Shown here piece after piece: positions 7,539-14,809 of a stretch of DNA of 17,752 bases (position 1 is the first letter of the stretch; each line of letters starts with the position of its first letter). Both the position numbers and the translations under genes were made by a program. The notes beneath the pieces are model-generated. The model saw nothing but the letters and a program-made list of their open reading frames with translations, made no database searches and was not told the DNA's origin. Source of the stretch: Pseudomonadota bacterium (lineage in GTDB: Bacteria > Pseudomonadota > Gammaproteobacteria > Xanthomonadales > Xanthomonadaceae); assembly GCA_023423605.1 (NCBI GenBank), contig JAFAFF010000338.1:1-17752 (forward strand), given 5' to 3'.

Positions 7539-8429
7539 ATGAAATCCCTGCCCCTCAATGCGCTGCGCGCCTTTGCGGCGGTCCACGCCCATGGCGGCGT
7601 ACGCGCCGCCGCCCGCGAACTCGGTGTCGCCCATTCGTCGGTCAGCCGGCATCTGGGCGAGCTGGAGGCATGGATCGGCGTTCCGTTGTTCGAGCGCGGT
7701 GGCGGGCACTGGGCGCCCACGCCCCAGGGCGCTGCGCTGGCGCGGCGCCTGCATGCGCTGCTGCAGGACATGACCGACGCCACCGCCGCCGCGCGTGAGG
7801 CGCCCTCGTCGTTCACGGTGACGATCAGCGTGGCTCCCTCATTTGCGAGCCGATGGCTGCTTCCCCGCCTGCCGGCGCTGGAACGCGCGCATCCGCGCAT
7901 CGCGCTGTCGGTGCTGGTCAACCAGCGCTTTGACACGCTCACCGATGGTGTGGACCTCGCCGTGCGCATGGGCAACGGTCCCTGGCCCGGCATGGAGTGC
8001 GAACCATTGATGGACGAATGGCTGTATCCGGTGGCCAGCCCCGCTTTCTGGCAGGCGGCGGACTGCGCCGCAGGCGTGGACTGCCTAGCGGGGCTGCGGC
8101 TGTTGCATGACCGCGATCCCTCGGCCAGCTGGGAACACTGGCGACGCATCCATGGCCCGGCGTCGCTGGCACTGGACAGCGGTGCGCGCCTGGCATCGTC
8201 CGATCTGGTTCTGCGCGCTGCGGAACTGGGGCAAGGCATCGCGCTGGCGCGTGGCCGGCTGGCGGAAGACGCCCTCGCGGCCGGAACGCTGCTGCGGCCA
8301 TTCGCTGCCATGGCCGTCCACCTGCCGCATGCGTACTGGCTGCTGCGCCCCAGGCGCACTGCCGCCACGTCATCGCAGCGGCGCGCAGTGGCCACGGTAA
8401 TGGCCTGGCTGAAGGAGCAGGCGGCCTGA
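7539..8429 (+). CDS. LysR-family regulator, GcvA-like
   Basis: A 296-residue DNA-binding regulator of the LysR family, GcvA/AmpR-like branch. The N-terminus LPLNALRAFAAVHAHGGVRA and the helix-turn-helix segment VAHSSVSRHLGELEAWIGVP (residues 30-49) show the branch-typical PLNALRAFxA opening. The effector domain contains LPALERAHPRIALSV and DLAVRMGNG, as in GcvA relatives. The ATG at 7539 fixes this opening, and no ribosome site precedes it, consistent with a leaderless message. The gene is divergent from the LysE exporter and FMN reductase, which are its likely targets. No specific inducer is evident. Confidence 0.92.
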   Translation: MKSLPLNALRAFAAVHAHGGVRAAARELGVAHSSVSRHLGELEAWIGVPLFERGGGHWAPTPQGAALARRLHALLQDMTDATAAAREAPSSFTVTISVAPSFASRWLLPRLPALERAHPRIALSVLVNQRFDTLTDGVDLAVRMGNGPWPGMECEPLMDEWLYPVASPAFWQAADCAAGVDCLAGLRLLHDRDPSASWEHWRRIHGPASLALDSGARLASSDLVLRAAELGQGIALARGRLAEDALAAGTLLRPFAAMAVHLPHAYWLLRPRRTAATSSQRRAVATVMAWLKEQAA

Positions 8430-8509
8430 AAGCGCAGTCGCTGCGTGCGTGTTCGTCGTTCGCTTCGGAGCTGGAGTGATCCGGGGCCGCCATGCCGGCA
8501 GCGCACGCA

Positions 8510-8767
8510 TCAAGCCGGGGTGGCAACCTGCGAATGCCACGCACGCAACGCAGCGGGCTTGAATGCCTGCTGACCACAGCCCGTCGGGCACCGCACCACC
8601 CGCGCCGCGGCATGGCTGACCAGGCCCTGCCCTTCCTCCGCCTTGAACACCGTCTCGCAGGACAGGCAGCGCGCTACCAGCGAATACAGATGTACCAGGG
8701 GGCCATTGGCCGGATCATGCAGTACATCGGCATCCAGCAGTTCAAAGGTGCAGCTGTCTGGCAGCAT
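8510..8767 (-). CDS. Small CxxC/CxxxC protein, possible zinc ribbon
   Basis: An 85-residue hypothetical protein with no signal peptide or membrane segment. Four cysteines are arranged as C34-LS-C37 and C60-PTG-C64, 22 residues apart, the spacing of a possible zinc ribbon or knuckle. It also has an N-terminal Cys6. Codon choice is strongly G/C at third positions throughout, which supports a real gene. The start is uncertain: ATG 8767 is used, and an in-frame GTG at 8803 would add 12 residues (polar, Ser/Thr/Pro/Gln-containing); neither has a ribosome site. It is divergent from bphO across a gap of about 160 bp. I do not recognise the family, and no function is claimed. Confidence 0.6.
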   Translation of the reverse strand: MLPDSCTFELLDADVLHDPANGPLVHLYSLVARCLSCETVFKAEEGQGLVSHAAARVVRCPTGCGQQAFKPAALRAWHSQVATPA

Positions 8768-8907
8768 GCGGTGCGGCGTCGAAGGCTGGGTCTGAAGGTT
8801 CACGGGCGTGTCAGGCGAGGGTGTCGATGCAGCGTAGGTGAGGCAATGTCGAGCCGATGTGCAGTCCCGTCCAATCGTCGCGATGCCCCGACCTGCACAT
8901 GCGTTTC

Positions 8908-8916
8908 TGCTAGGGT
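8908..8916 (+). promoter_or_regulatory. Possible extended -10 of the bph operon
   Basis: TGCTAGGGT matches an extended -10 element (TG-n-TAnnnT). No good -35 is visible, as often with extended -10 promoters. The predicted start of transcription is near 8923, almost at the bphO ATG (8925), so the message would have little or no leader. The same bases include AGGGTG, which would instead serve as a ribosome site if transcription began further upstream. The two readings compete. Confidence 0.3.
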
Positions 8917-8924
8917 GCACGGCC

Positions 8925-9506
8925 ATGCCGATCCGCACAGCGCCCCATCCCGCCCACCAGGTGCCCCTCAGCGTCGCCCTGAAGGCGCATACCCGCCATG
9001 TCCACGACCGCCTGGACCAGCACTTGCTGGGGCAAGCCATCTTCGCGTCCACCGAGCGCTATCTGCGCTTCCTGCGCGTGCAATGGCATTTCCACGACGC
9101 AGTCGCGCCGATCCTGCGCGCAGGTGCCGACGACGGGCGGCTGGCACTGCTCGAACAGGATTTCCGTGACCTTGGCGCACGACGGCCGGATGCACATGCC
9201 TGGCGTCCGCAGCTGCAGCAAGCCTCGCCGGCCACCGTGCTTGGCTGGCGCTACGTCGCCGAGGGATCAACGATGGGCGCCGCCGTGCTGCTCAAGGCGG
9301 CCGCAGGCCTCGGACTGCACGCCGGTCACGGCGCGCGTCATCTCTGTCCGTCGCCACTGGGCGTGGCGGAGTATTGGCGTCGCACCCGCGAACAATTGGA
9401 CGCTGCAACGCTGGGCCCTGCCGATACCAGGCGTGCCTGCATCGCTGCTGCGGAGGCATTCCAGTTCGTGCGCCGCTGCGTGGATGAAGAATTCAGCTCG
9501 GGATGA
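8925..9506 (+). CDS. bphO: Heme oxygenase (biliverdin-producing, BphO)
   Basis: A 193-residue soluble heme oxygenase that opens heme to biliverdin IX, CO and iron; biliverdin is the chromophore of the phytochrome encoded next. The proximal heme-ligand helix is LKAHTRHVHDRLDQ, with His27 in the T-xxx-H spacing of heme oxygenases. The distal helix glycine pattern is YVAEGSTMGAAVL. Length is typical of bacterial BphO/HemO. The frame stays open back to 8838, but ATG 8925 is preferred because it follows AGGGTG at good spacing and gives a family-length N-terminus. It is 114 bp upstream of bphP on the same strand, the usual bphO-bphP order. The electron donor (ferredoxin or other reductase) is not encoded nearby. 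An iron-acquisition role is possible but less likely in this context. Confidence 0.93.
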   Translation: MPIRTAPHPAHQVPLSVALKAHTRHVHDRLDQHLLGQAIFASTERYLRFLRVQWHFHDAVAPILRAGADDGRLALLEQDFRDLGARRPDAHAWRPQLQQASPATVLGWRYVAEGSTMGAAVLLKAAAGLGLHAGHGARHLCPSPLGVAEYWRRTREQLDAATLGPADTRRACIAAAEAFQFVRRCVDEEFSSG

Positions 9507-9620
9507 AACGTCTTCACATTCACACAGTGGTAGGCGTAGCGGTCTTTTTGCTTCACCATTCAGGCATGCCGTATGCGACACGCAAGCGGCGCGGCCCTTC
9601 AATCATGAGTCTTCTCCTTG

Positions 9621-11858
9621 ATGCCATCCGTTGAGCCCGCGCCCGATCTGCTGATTTCCGGTTGTGCGCGCGAACCGATCCATACGCCCGGCGCCATCCA
9701 ACCCTACGGTGTCCTGCTGGTCGTGGATCCCGAGTCGTTGCAGGTCCGTGAACGCGCCGTCGCCCAACCCTCCCTGCTGGAGGAGTTCGGTGAACCCTTG
9801 TCACGCCACATCGATGAAGTGCTGGGGGGCGTGCTCGCTCCCTTCACCGCACTGTTCCGGCAGGCCGCCATCGGCAGCAGTGTCCATGCCGGAGCGGTGG
9901 ATCTGCCAGGGCATGGGCGGCACCAGCTGCTTGTGCACCGCTCTGCCACCGACCTGCTGGTCGAACTGGAAGCTCCCGTGCCCGGCCAGCCGGGCTCGCT
10001 GGAAGAACTGTATCCGGCGATCCGCGAGCTGATGACGGCTATTGAATCTGCGGCGACGGTCAAGGATCTCTGCCACCTGGCTGCCGAGCACATGCAGCGG
10101 GTCACCGGTTTCGATCGCACCATGGTCTATCAGTTCCACGCCGGCTGGAATGGCACCGTGGTGGCTGAAGATGGCAATGGCCTGCTGCCGTCCTATCTTG
10201 ACCTGCGCTTCCCCGAGTCGGACATTCCGGCGCAGGCCCGCGAGCTGTACCGCCGCAACCGGGTACGGCTTATCGCGGACAGCGACTACACGCCCACCCC
10301 GCTGATGCGCGCCGACAGCCATCGCGACGCGCCACCCACTGACCTCAGTCTGGCGGTGCTGCGCAGTGTCTCGCCGGTGCACCTGCATTACATGCGCAAC
10401 ATGGGCACCGGTGCATCGATGTCGGTGTCACTGGTCCACGAAGGCAGGCTGTGGGGGCTGGTGTCCTGCCACACCGTGCAGCCACGCCGCCTGCCCTACC
10501 ATGTGCGTACCGCGTGCGAGTTCATGGGACAGATCCTGTCCCTGCAGATCGCGCTGAAGGAGCGGGCGCGTTCTGTCGAGGATCGTGTGGCCCGGCGTTC
10601 GATACTGGTCAAGCTGCTTGGTCGCATGGCCGGCGACGAAGATTTCATCGCTGCCCTACGCCACGACCAGGACAACCTGTTGTCGCTGACCGAAGCCGCC
10701 GGTGCGGCGATCGTGCACAAGGGAGAATGTGTCCGCGTAGGCCAATGCCCGGCAGCGGCCGATGTGCTGGCCATCGCCAACTGGCTGGCGGCCGGCCACA
10801 GCGGGCAGGAAACCTACTCCACCGACCATCTTGCAGCCGTCTGGGAACCTGGCGGGCAGATATGTGATGTGGCAAGCGGCCTGCTGGCGGTGTCCATCTC
10901 GCAGCTGCACGACAGCTACCTGATGTGGTTCCGGCCGGAGGTGGTGCGCACCGTGCGCTGGGGCGGCGATCCGCGCAAGACCGCCACGCCGGGCACGCCG
11001 CTGTCACCGCGCAGTTCGTTCGATGCCTGGAAGGAGACCGTGCAGCAGCGCAGCCTGCCCTGGAGCGATGCCGACCGCGACGCCGCGCAGGAGATGCGCA
11101 CCGCCATCGTCGACATCGTGCTGCGCAAAGCAGAAGAAATGGCCGAGCTCAACGAGCAGCTGCTGCGCAGCAACAAGGAGCTGGAGGCCTTTTCGTACTC
11201 GGTCAGCCACGACCTGCGCGCGCCATTCCGCCACATCGTCGGCTATTCGGAGCTGCTCAGCAGTTCGGCCGGTGAGCGCCTCGATGACACCGAGCGCCGC
11301 TTCCTGGACACCATCGTGGAGTCTGCCAAGTCGGCGGGCACGCTGGTGGATGACCTGCTCAGCTTCTCGCAGATGGGGCGTTCCAGACTGGGCCGGGCGC
11401 GGGTTGGTATGGCGGCACTGGTCGAGGACGTCCGCCAGAGCCTGTCGCTGGACTACGCAGGGCGCGACGTACAATGGAAGATCCATGCCCTGCCGGAAGT
11501 GGAAGTCGATCCAACGATGATGCGGCTGGTCTGGCAGAACCTGCTGTCCAATGCCGTGAAGTTCACCCGCGAGCGCGAAGCGGCGATGATCGAGGTCGGT
11601 CACGAGCGTGGCCCCGCGGAAGACCACTTCTACGTACGCGACAACGGCTGCGGCTTCGACATGCGCTATGTCGACAAGCTGTTCGGCGTGTTCCAGCGCC
11701 TGCACCACATCGAGGAATTCGAAGGTACCGGCATCGGCCTGGCCAATGTGCGCCGCATCATTGGCCGCCACGGCGGCCGTACCTGGGCCGAAGGCGAGCC
11801 AGGCAAGGGCGCCACGATCCACTTCACCCTGCCCCATCACTCTGGAGATCACCCATGA
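9621..11858 (+). CDS. bphP: Bacteriophytochrome histidine kinase BphP
   Basis: A 745-residue red/far-red light receptor kinase. Domains in order: PAS (about 10-115) with the biliverdin-binding Cys15 in GCAREPIHTPG; GAF (about 135-305) with ESDIP (Asp201), His254 in SPVHLHYMRN and His284 in VSCHTV; PHY (about 315-500) with the tongue motif PRSSF (463-467); HisKA with phospho-acceptor His530 in SVSHDLRAPFRH; and HATPase with Asn640/Asn644, DNGCGF at 674 and GTGIGL at 702-707. All key chromophore and kinase residues are present, so a photoactive kinase is expected. The start is confined: an in-frame TGA lies at 9606-9608, leaving TTG 9618 or ATG 9621. No Shine-Dalgarno is visible; the preceding bases CTTCTCCTT are pyrimidine-rich instead. 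The stop overlaps the next ATG by four bases, implying translational coupling to the response regulator. Confidence 0.97.
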   Translation: MPSVEPAPDLLISGCAREPIHTPGAIQPYGVLLVVDPESLQVRERAVAQPSLLEEFGEPLSRHIDEVLGGVLAPFTALFRQAAIGSSVHAGAVDLPGHGRHQLLVHRSATDLLVELEAPVPGQPGSLEELYPAIRELMTAIESAATVKDLCHLAAEHMQRVTGFDRTMVYQFHAGWNGTVVAEDGNGLLPSYLDLRFPESDIPAQARELYRRNRVRLIADSDYTPTPLMRADSHRDAPPTDLSLAVLRSVSPVHLHYMRNMGTGASMSVSLVHEGRLWGLVSCHTVQPRRLPYHVRTACEFMGQILSLQIALKERARSVEDRVARRSILVKLLGRMAGDEDFIAALRHDQDNLLSLTEAAGAAIVHKGECVRVGQCPAAADVLAIANWLAAGHSGQETYSTDHLAAVWEPGGQICDVASGLLAVSISQLHDSYLMWFRPEVVRTVRWGGDPRKTATPGTPLSPRSSFDAWKETVQQRSLPWSDADRDAAQEMRTAIVDIVLRKAEEMAELNEQLLRSNKELEAFSYSVSHDLRAPFRHIVGYSELLSSSAGERLDDTERRFLDTIVESAKSAGTLVDDLLSFSQMGRSRLGRARVGMAALVEDVRQSLSLDYAGRDVQWKIHALPEVEVDPTMMRLVWQNLLSNAVKFTREREAAMIEVGHERGPAEDHFYVRDNGCGFDMRYVDKLFGVFQRLHHIEEFEGTGIGLANVRRIIGRHGGRTWAEGEPGKGATIHFTLPHHSGDHP

Positions 11859-12322
11859 GAGACTTGCGGCCGATCCTCCTGGTCGAGGACAGTCCCAAGG
11901 ATGCCGAGCTGACGCTTGCCGCGTTATCGCGCTGCCAGCTGCTGAACCACGTCGTCCATGTACGCGACGGCGCCGAGGCGCTGGACTACCTGCGCTGCGA
12001 GGGCCGCTTCGCCGACGCCAACCATGGCGGTCCGGTGGTGGTGCTGCTGGACTTGAAACTCCCCAAGGTGAACGGCCTGGAAGTGCTGGAGCAGGTGCGC
12101 GGTGACGCGGAGCTCAGCAGCACGCCGATCGTGATGCTGACCTCTTCGCGCGAGGAGCAGGACCTGCTGCGCAGCTACGAACTGGGCGTGAATGCGTTCG
12201 TGGTCAAGCCGGTGGATTTCAAGGAGTTCTTCGATGCCATCCAGGGGCTGGGCATGTTCTGGGGCATCACCAATCATCCGCCACCGCATCGCGCCAACGG
12301 TTCGGGACAGCCCGGTGCGTGA
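11855..12322 (+). CDS. Single-domain response regulator (phytochrome partner)
   Basis: A 155-residue CheY-like receiver with no output domain, of the Rcp1/phytochrome-response-regulator type. The acidic pocket is Glu11-Asp12, phospho-acceptor Asp66 lies in VVVLLDLKLP, Thr96 in VMLTSS, and Lys118 in VVKPVDF. A Pro/His-containing tail follows the domain. The ATG overlaps the bphP stop (ATGA, 11855-11858) and has GGAG upstream, so it is made with the kinase. By gene order and family it is the likely direct phosphate acceptor from BphP His530. It lacks DNA-binding or enzymatic parts, so it must act through protein-protein contact or pass phosphate on, perhaps to the hybrid kinase downstream. Its stop overlaps that kinase's probable GTG start. 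Confidence 0.95.
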   Translation: MRDLRPILLVEDSPKDAELTLAALSRCQLLNHVVHVRDGAEALDYLRCEGRFADANHGGPVVVLLDLKLPKVNGLEVLEQVRGDAELSSTPIVMLTSSREEQDLLRSYELGVNAFVVKPVDFKEFFDAIQGLGMFWGITNHPPPHRANGSGQPGA

Positions 12323-14714
12323 CGTGACACGCTCCGGGGAGCGTCTGCGCATCCTCATGCTGGAAGACAGTGCGCTGGACGCGGAGCTGATCACCGCACA
12401 GCTGAAGCGTGCCGGCCTGGACTTCGAAATCGAGCGTGTGTGGACCCGAAACACCTTCATCGAGGCGCTCGAAAAGCAGGCGTACGACGTCATCCTCGCC
12501 GATCATGTGCTGCCCGGCTTCGATGGCGATGCCGCGCTGGCCCTGGCGCGCGAGCGTGTTCCGCAGACGCCCTTCATCTTCGTGTCCGGAACGCTGACCG
12601 AGGAACTGGCGGTACAGGCACTGACCCGCGGTGCCCGCGATTACGTAGTCAAGCAGCGCCTGCAGCGCCTGCCTGATGCCATACGCCGTGCGCGGCAGGA
12701 AGCACGCGAACGCACCCAGCTGGCCCATGCCCAGGCCGCGCTGAACGACAGTCAGGCGCAGCTGCAGCAGGTCACCGATGCTGTTCCAGCGTTGATCTCC
12801 CAGTTGGACATGAACCACCGGTACCGTTCTGCCAACAGGGCCTTTCTCGACTGGCACGGTCTCAGTCTGAGCGAGCTGCTGGGTCGCACGGCACGGGAAG
12901 TCAGTGGCATTTCCGCGTTCGAACATGCCCTGCCCAGCCTGCAGCGTGTGCTGCAGGGGGAACGCACGAGATTCCAGGTTGAACTGTCCCACCGCAGCGG
13001 ACAGTCCCGGTTCGTGCAGATGGACTGCGTGCCCGAGCGCAGCGCCGATGGCGCGATGGTTGGCTACATCTGCCTTGGCAGTGATGTATCCCAGCTCAGG
13101 CGTGCCGAACTGGCGCTGCGCGAGGACAACCAGGCGCTGGAGGGGCAGGTGCAGGCGCGTACCGCCGAACTGGAGGCGAGCCAACGCAGCCTGCAGGCGA
13201 TCTTTGAATCGAGCTTCCAGCATCAGGTGTTGTTGGATACGCATGGCAAGGTAGTCGATGCCAATGTCGCCTCGCTATCGGCAGTCATTGCATCCAAGCC
13301 CGATGTCGTGGGACAGCGTTACGGGCAGTCACCCTGGTTTTCCGCTACCGATGACATCGGTCCAACCATGGACCAGGCGGTGGCCGATGCCGTGCAGGGG
13401 CACAGTTCGCTGCATGCACTCGAGCTGGAACTCCCTACCGGCAGGCGCAGCTTCGACTTTTCGATCCGCCCGCTGCTGGACGCGAACGGCGCAGTGACCG
13501 CGGTGGTGTCCGAGGCGGTGGAAACCACGGCCCGCCTGCAGGCCGAGCACGCCCTGCGCCAGGCACAGAAGATGGAGGCCGTCGGCCAGCTCACCGGCGG
13601 CATTGCCCATGACTTCAACAACATCCTGACGGTCATTTCCGGCAACGTGGAGCACGCGATGCTGCTGGGCGACCGTGCCGGCGAGTCCGGGGCCATGGTC
13701 AGCCGGGCACTGGACAATGCGCTGAAGGGTGTAGGCCGGGCAGCCAGCCTCACCCAGCGTCTGCTGGCATTCGCCCGCCGGCAGCCGTTGCGCAGCCAGC
13801 CGGCCAACCTCAACGATCGCCTGCTGGACATGCAGGACATGCTGCAGCGTGCGCTGGGCGAACTGGTGCAGCTGGAAATCCACACGGCCGAAGACATCTG
13901 GTGCGTGGAGATCGACGTCAGCCAGCTGGAGGCCTCCGTGCTGAACCTGGCAGTCAACGCGCGCGATGCCATGCCCCACGGCGGCCGCCTGATCATCGAG
14001 GCTGACAACAGCCACCTTGACCTTGACTACGCTGCGCTGTTCCCGGATGTGCAACCCGGCGAGTACGTGATGCTGCGCGTGCGCGACAATGGCCACGGCA
14101 TGGATGCGGAAACGTTGGCACGCGTGTTCGAGCCGTTCTTCACCACCAAGCAGGTCGGCCGCGGCACGGGGCTGGGACTGTCGATGGTCCATGGTTTCGT
14201 GAAGCAGTCCGGGGGACACGTACTGATCGACTCGGTGGAAGGTGGCGGCACCAGCATCACCATGATGTTTCCACGCTCGCCCTCGCCCCTGCCGAGCCGG
14301 ACAGCGGAGCCGGCGCGGGGCCTGGACGGCTACGAAGCCCGCGATGAGACCGTCCTGGTGGCGGAGGACAACGATGACGTGCGTGCCCATACTGTCGACG
14401 CCCTGCGCCTGCTCGGCTACCGCGTGCTGGAAGCGCATGACGGCCCCTCGGCGCTGCGCTTGCTGGAGCGGCCCGACACCCGGGTCGATCTTCTGTTCTC
14501 GGACATCGTGATGCCCGGCATATCCGGCTGGGAGCTTGCCCGCGAGGTACGCAGGCGATGGCCCGAGGTCGCCGTGCTGTTCACGTCCGGTTACCCGCGC
14601 GACCACGACGCCGCCGTAGGCCAGGGAGCAGCAGCGGGCCTGCTGGCCAAGCCGTTCACCCGAAGCGATCTGGCCCAGTCGGTGCGCAGCGCTCTGGAAG
14701 GCCCCACCCGCTGA
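12315..14714 (+). CDS. Hybrid histidine kinase, REC-PAS-PAS-HK-REC
   Basis: A 799-residue cytoplasmic signalling protein without membrane segments. Order: receiver 1 (about 8-125; Asp63 in VILADHVLPG, Lys113 in DYVVKQRL), PAS (about 153-260), a short coiled coil (about 261-295), a second PAS (about 295-405), HisKA with His432 in GGIAHDFNNIL, HATPase (Asn544/Asn548, FEPFFTTKQ, GTGLGLSMVHGF) and receiver 2 (about 678-795; Asp730 in LLFSDIVMPG, KPFTRSDL). GTG 12315 is the preferred start: it overlaps the upstream stop and has GGGA nearby. GTG 12324 is an alternative, and the frame is open to 12192 inside the regulator gene. Receiver 1 could accept phosphate from BphP or another kinase and tune this kinase. 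Receiver 2 is an internal acceptor usually needing a histidine phosphotransferase, which is not in the window. The PAS ligands are unknown. Confidence 0.93.
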   Translation: MRDVTRSGERLRILMLEDSALDAELITAQLKRAGLDFEIERVWTRNTFIEALEKQAYDVILADHVLPGFDGDAALALARERVPQTPFIFVSGTLTEELAVQALTRGARDYVVKQRLQRLPDAIRRARQEARERTQLAHAQAALNDSQAQLQQVTDAVPALISQLDMNHRYRSANRAFLDWHGLSLSELLGRTAREVSGISAFEHALPSLQRVLQGERTRFQVELSHRSGQSRFVQMDCVPERSADGAMVGYICLGSDVSQLRRAELALREDNQALEGQVQARTAELEASQRSLQAIFESSFQHQVLLDTHGKVVDANVASLSAVIASKPDVVGQRYGQSPWFSATDDIGPTMDQAVADAVQGHSSLHALELELPTGRRSFDFSIRPLLDANGAVTAVVSEAVETTARLQAEHALRQAQKMEAVGQLTGGIAHDFNNILTVISGNVEHAMLLGDRAGESGAMVSRALDNALKGVGRAASLTQRLLAFARRQPLRSQPANLNDRLLDMQDMLQRALGELVQLEIHTAEDIWCVEIDVSQLEASVLNLAVNARDAMPHGGRLIIEADNSHLDLDYAALFPDVQPGEYVMLRVRDNGHGMDAETLARVFEPFFTTKQVGRGTGLGLSMVHGFVKQSGGHVLIDSVEGGGTSITMMFPRSPSPLPSRTAEPARGLDGYEARDETVLVAEDNDDVRAHTVDALRLLGYRVLEAHDGPSALRLLERPDTRVDLLFSDIVMPGISGWELAREVRRRWPEVAVLFTSGYPRDHDAAVGQGAAAGLLAKPFTRSDLAQSVRSALEGPTR

Positions 14715-14753
14715 AGCCGGGCCGCCTCCAGTTGTACCGCAACGTGAGCTGCA

Positions 14754-14770
14754 GCCGGCCCACGGCCGGC
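14754..14770. terminator. 7-bp GC hairpin between convergent genes
   Basis: GCCGGCC (14754-14760), loop CAC and GGCCGGC (14764-14770) form a perfect stem in the 95-bp gap between the hybrid kinase stop and the convergent LuxR gene stop (14810). No U-run follows on either strand. Its position suits transcript ending for both genes, but the evidence is structural only. Confidence 0.4.
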
Positions 14771-14809
14771 CGGACTCGAGATCACCCCGTTGCCCTGCAC
14801 TCTGCAACG

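Noticed and set aside
8442..8509. 8-bp inverted repeat TGCGTGCG / CGCACGCA after the second LysR gene
   Set aside because: The arms are simple GC/TG repeats about 52 bases apart with no U-run, so the pairing is likely chance.
8838..8924. N-terminal extension of bphO
   Set aside because: The added residues do not resemble heme oxygenase, and the ATG at 8925 has both a ribosome site and a family-length N-terminus.
13329..14807. 492-codon minus-strand open frame opposite the hybrid kinase
   Set aside because: It is antisense to well-conserved HisKA, HATPase and receiver motifs, and its protein has no recognisable fold.
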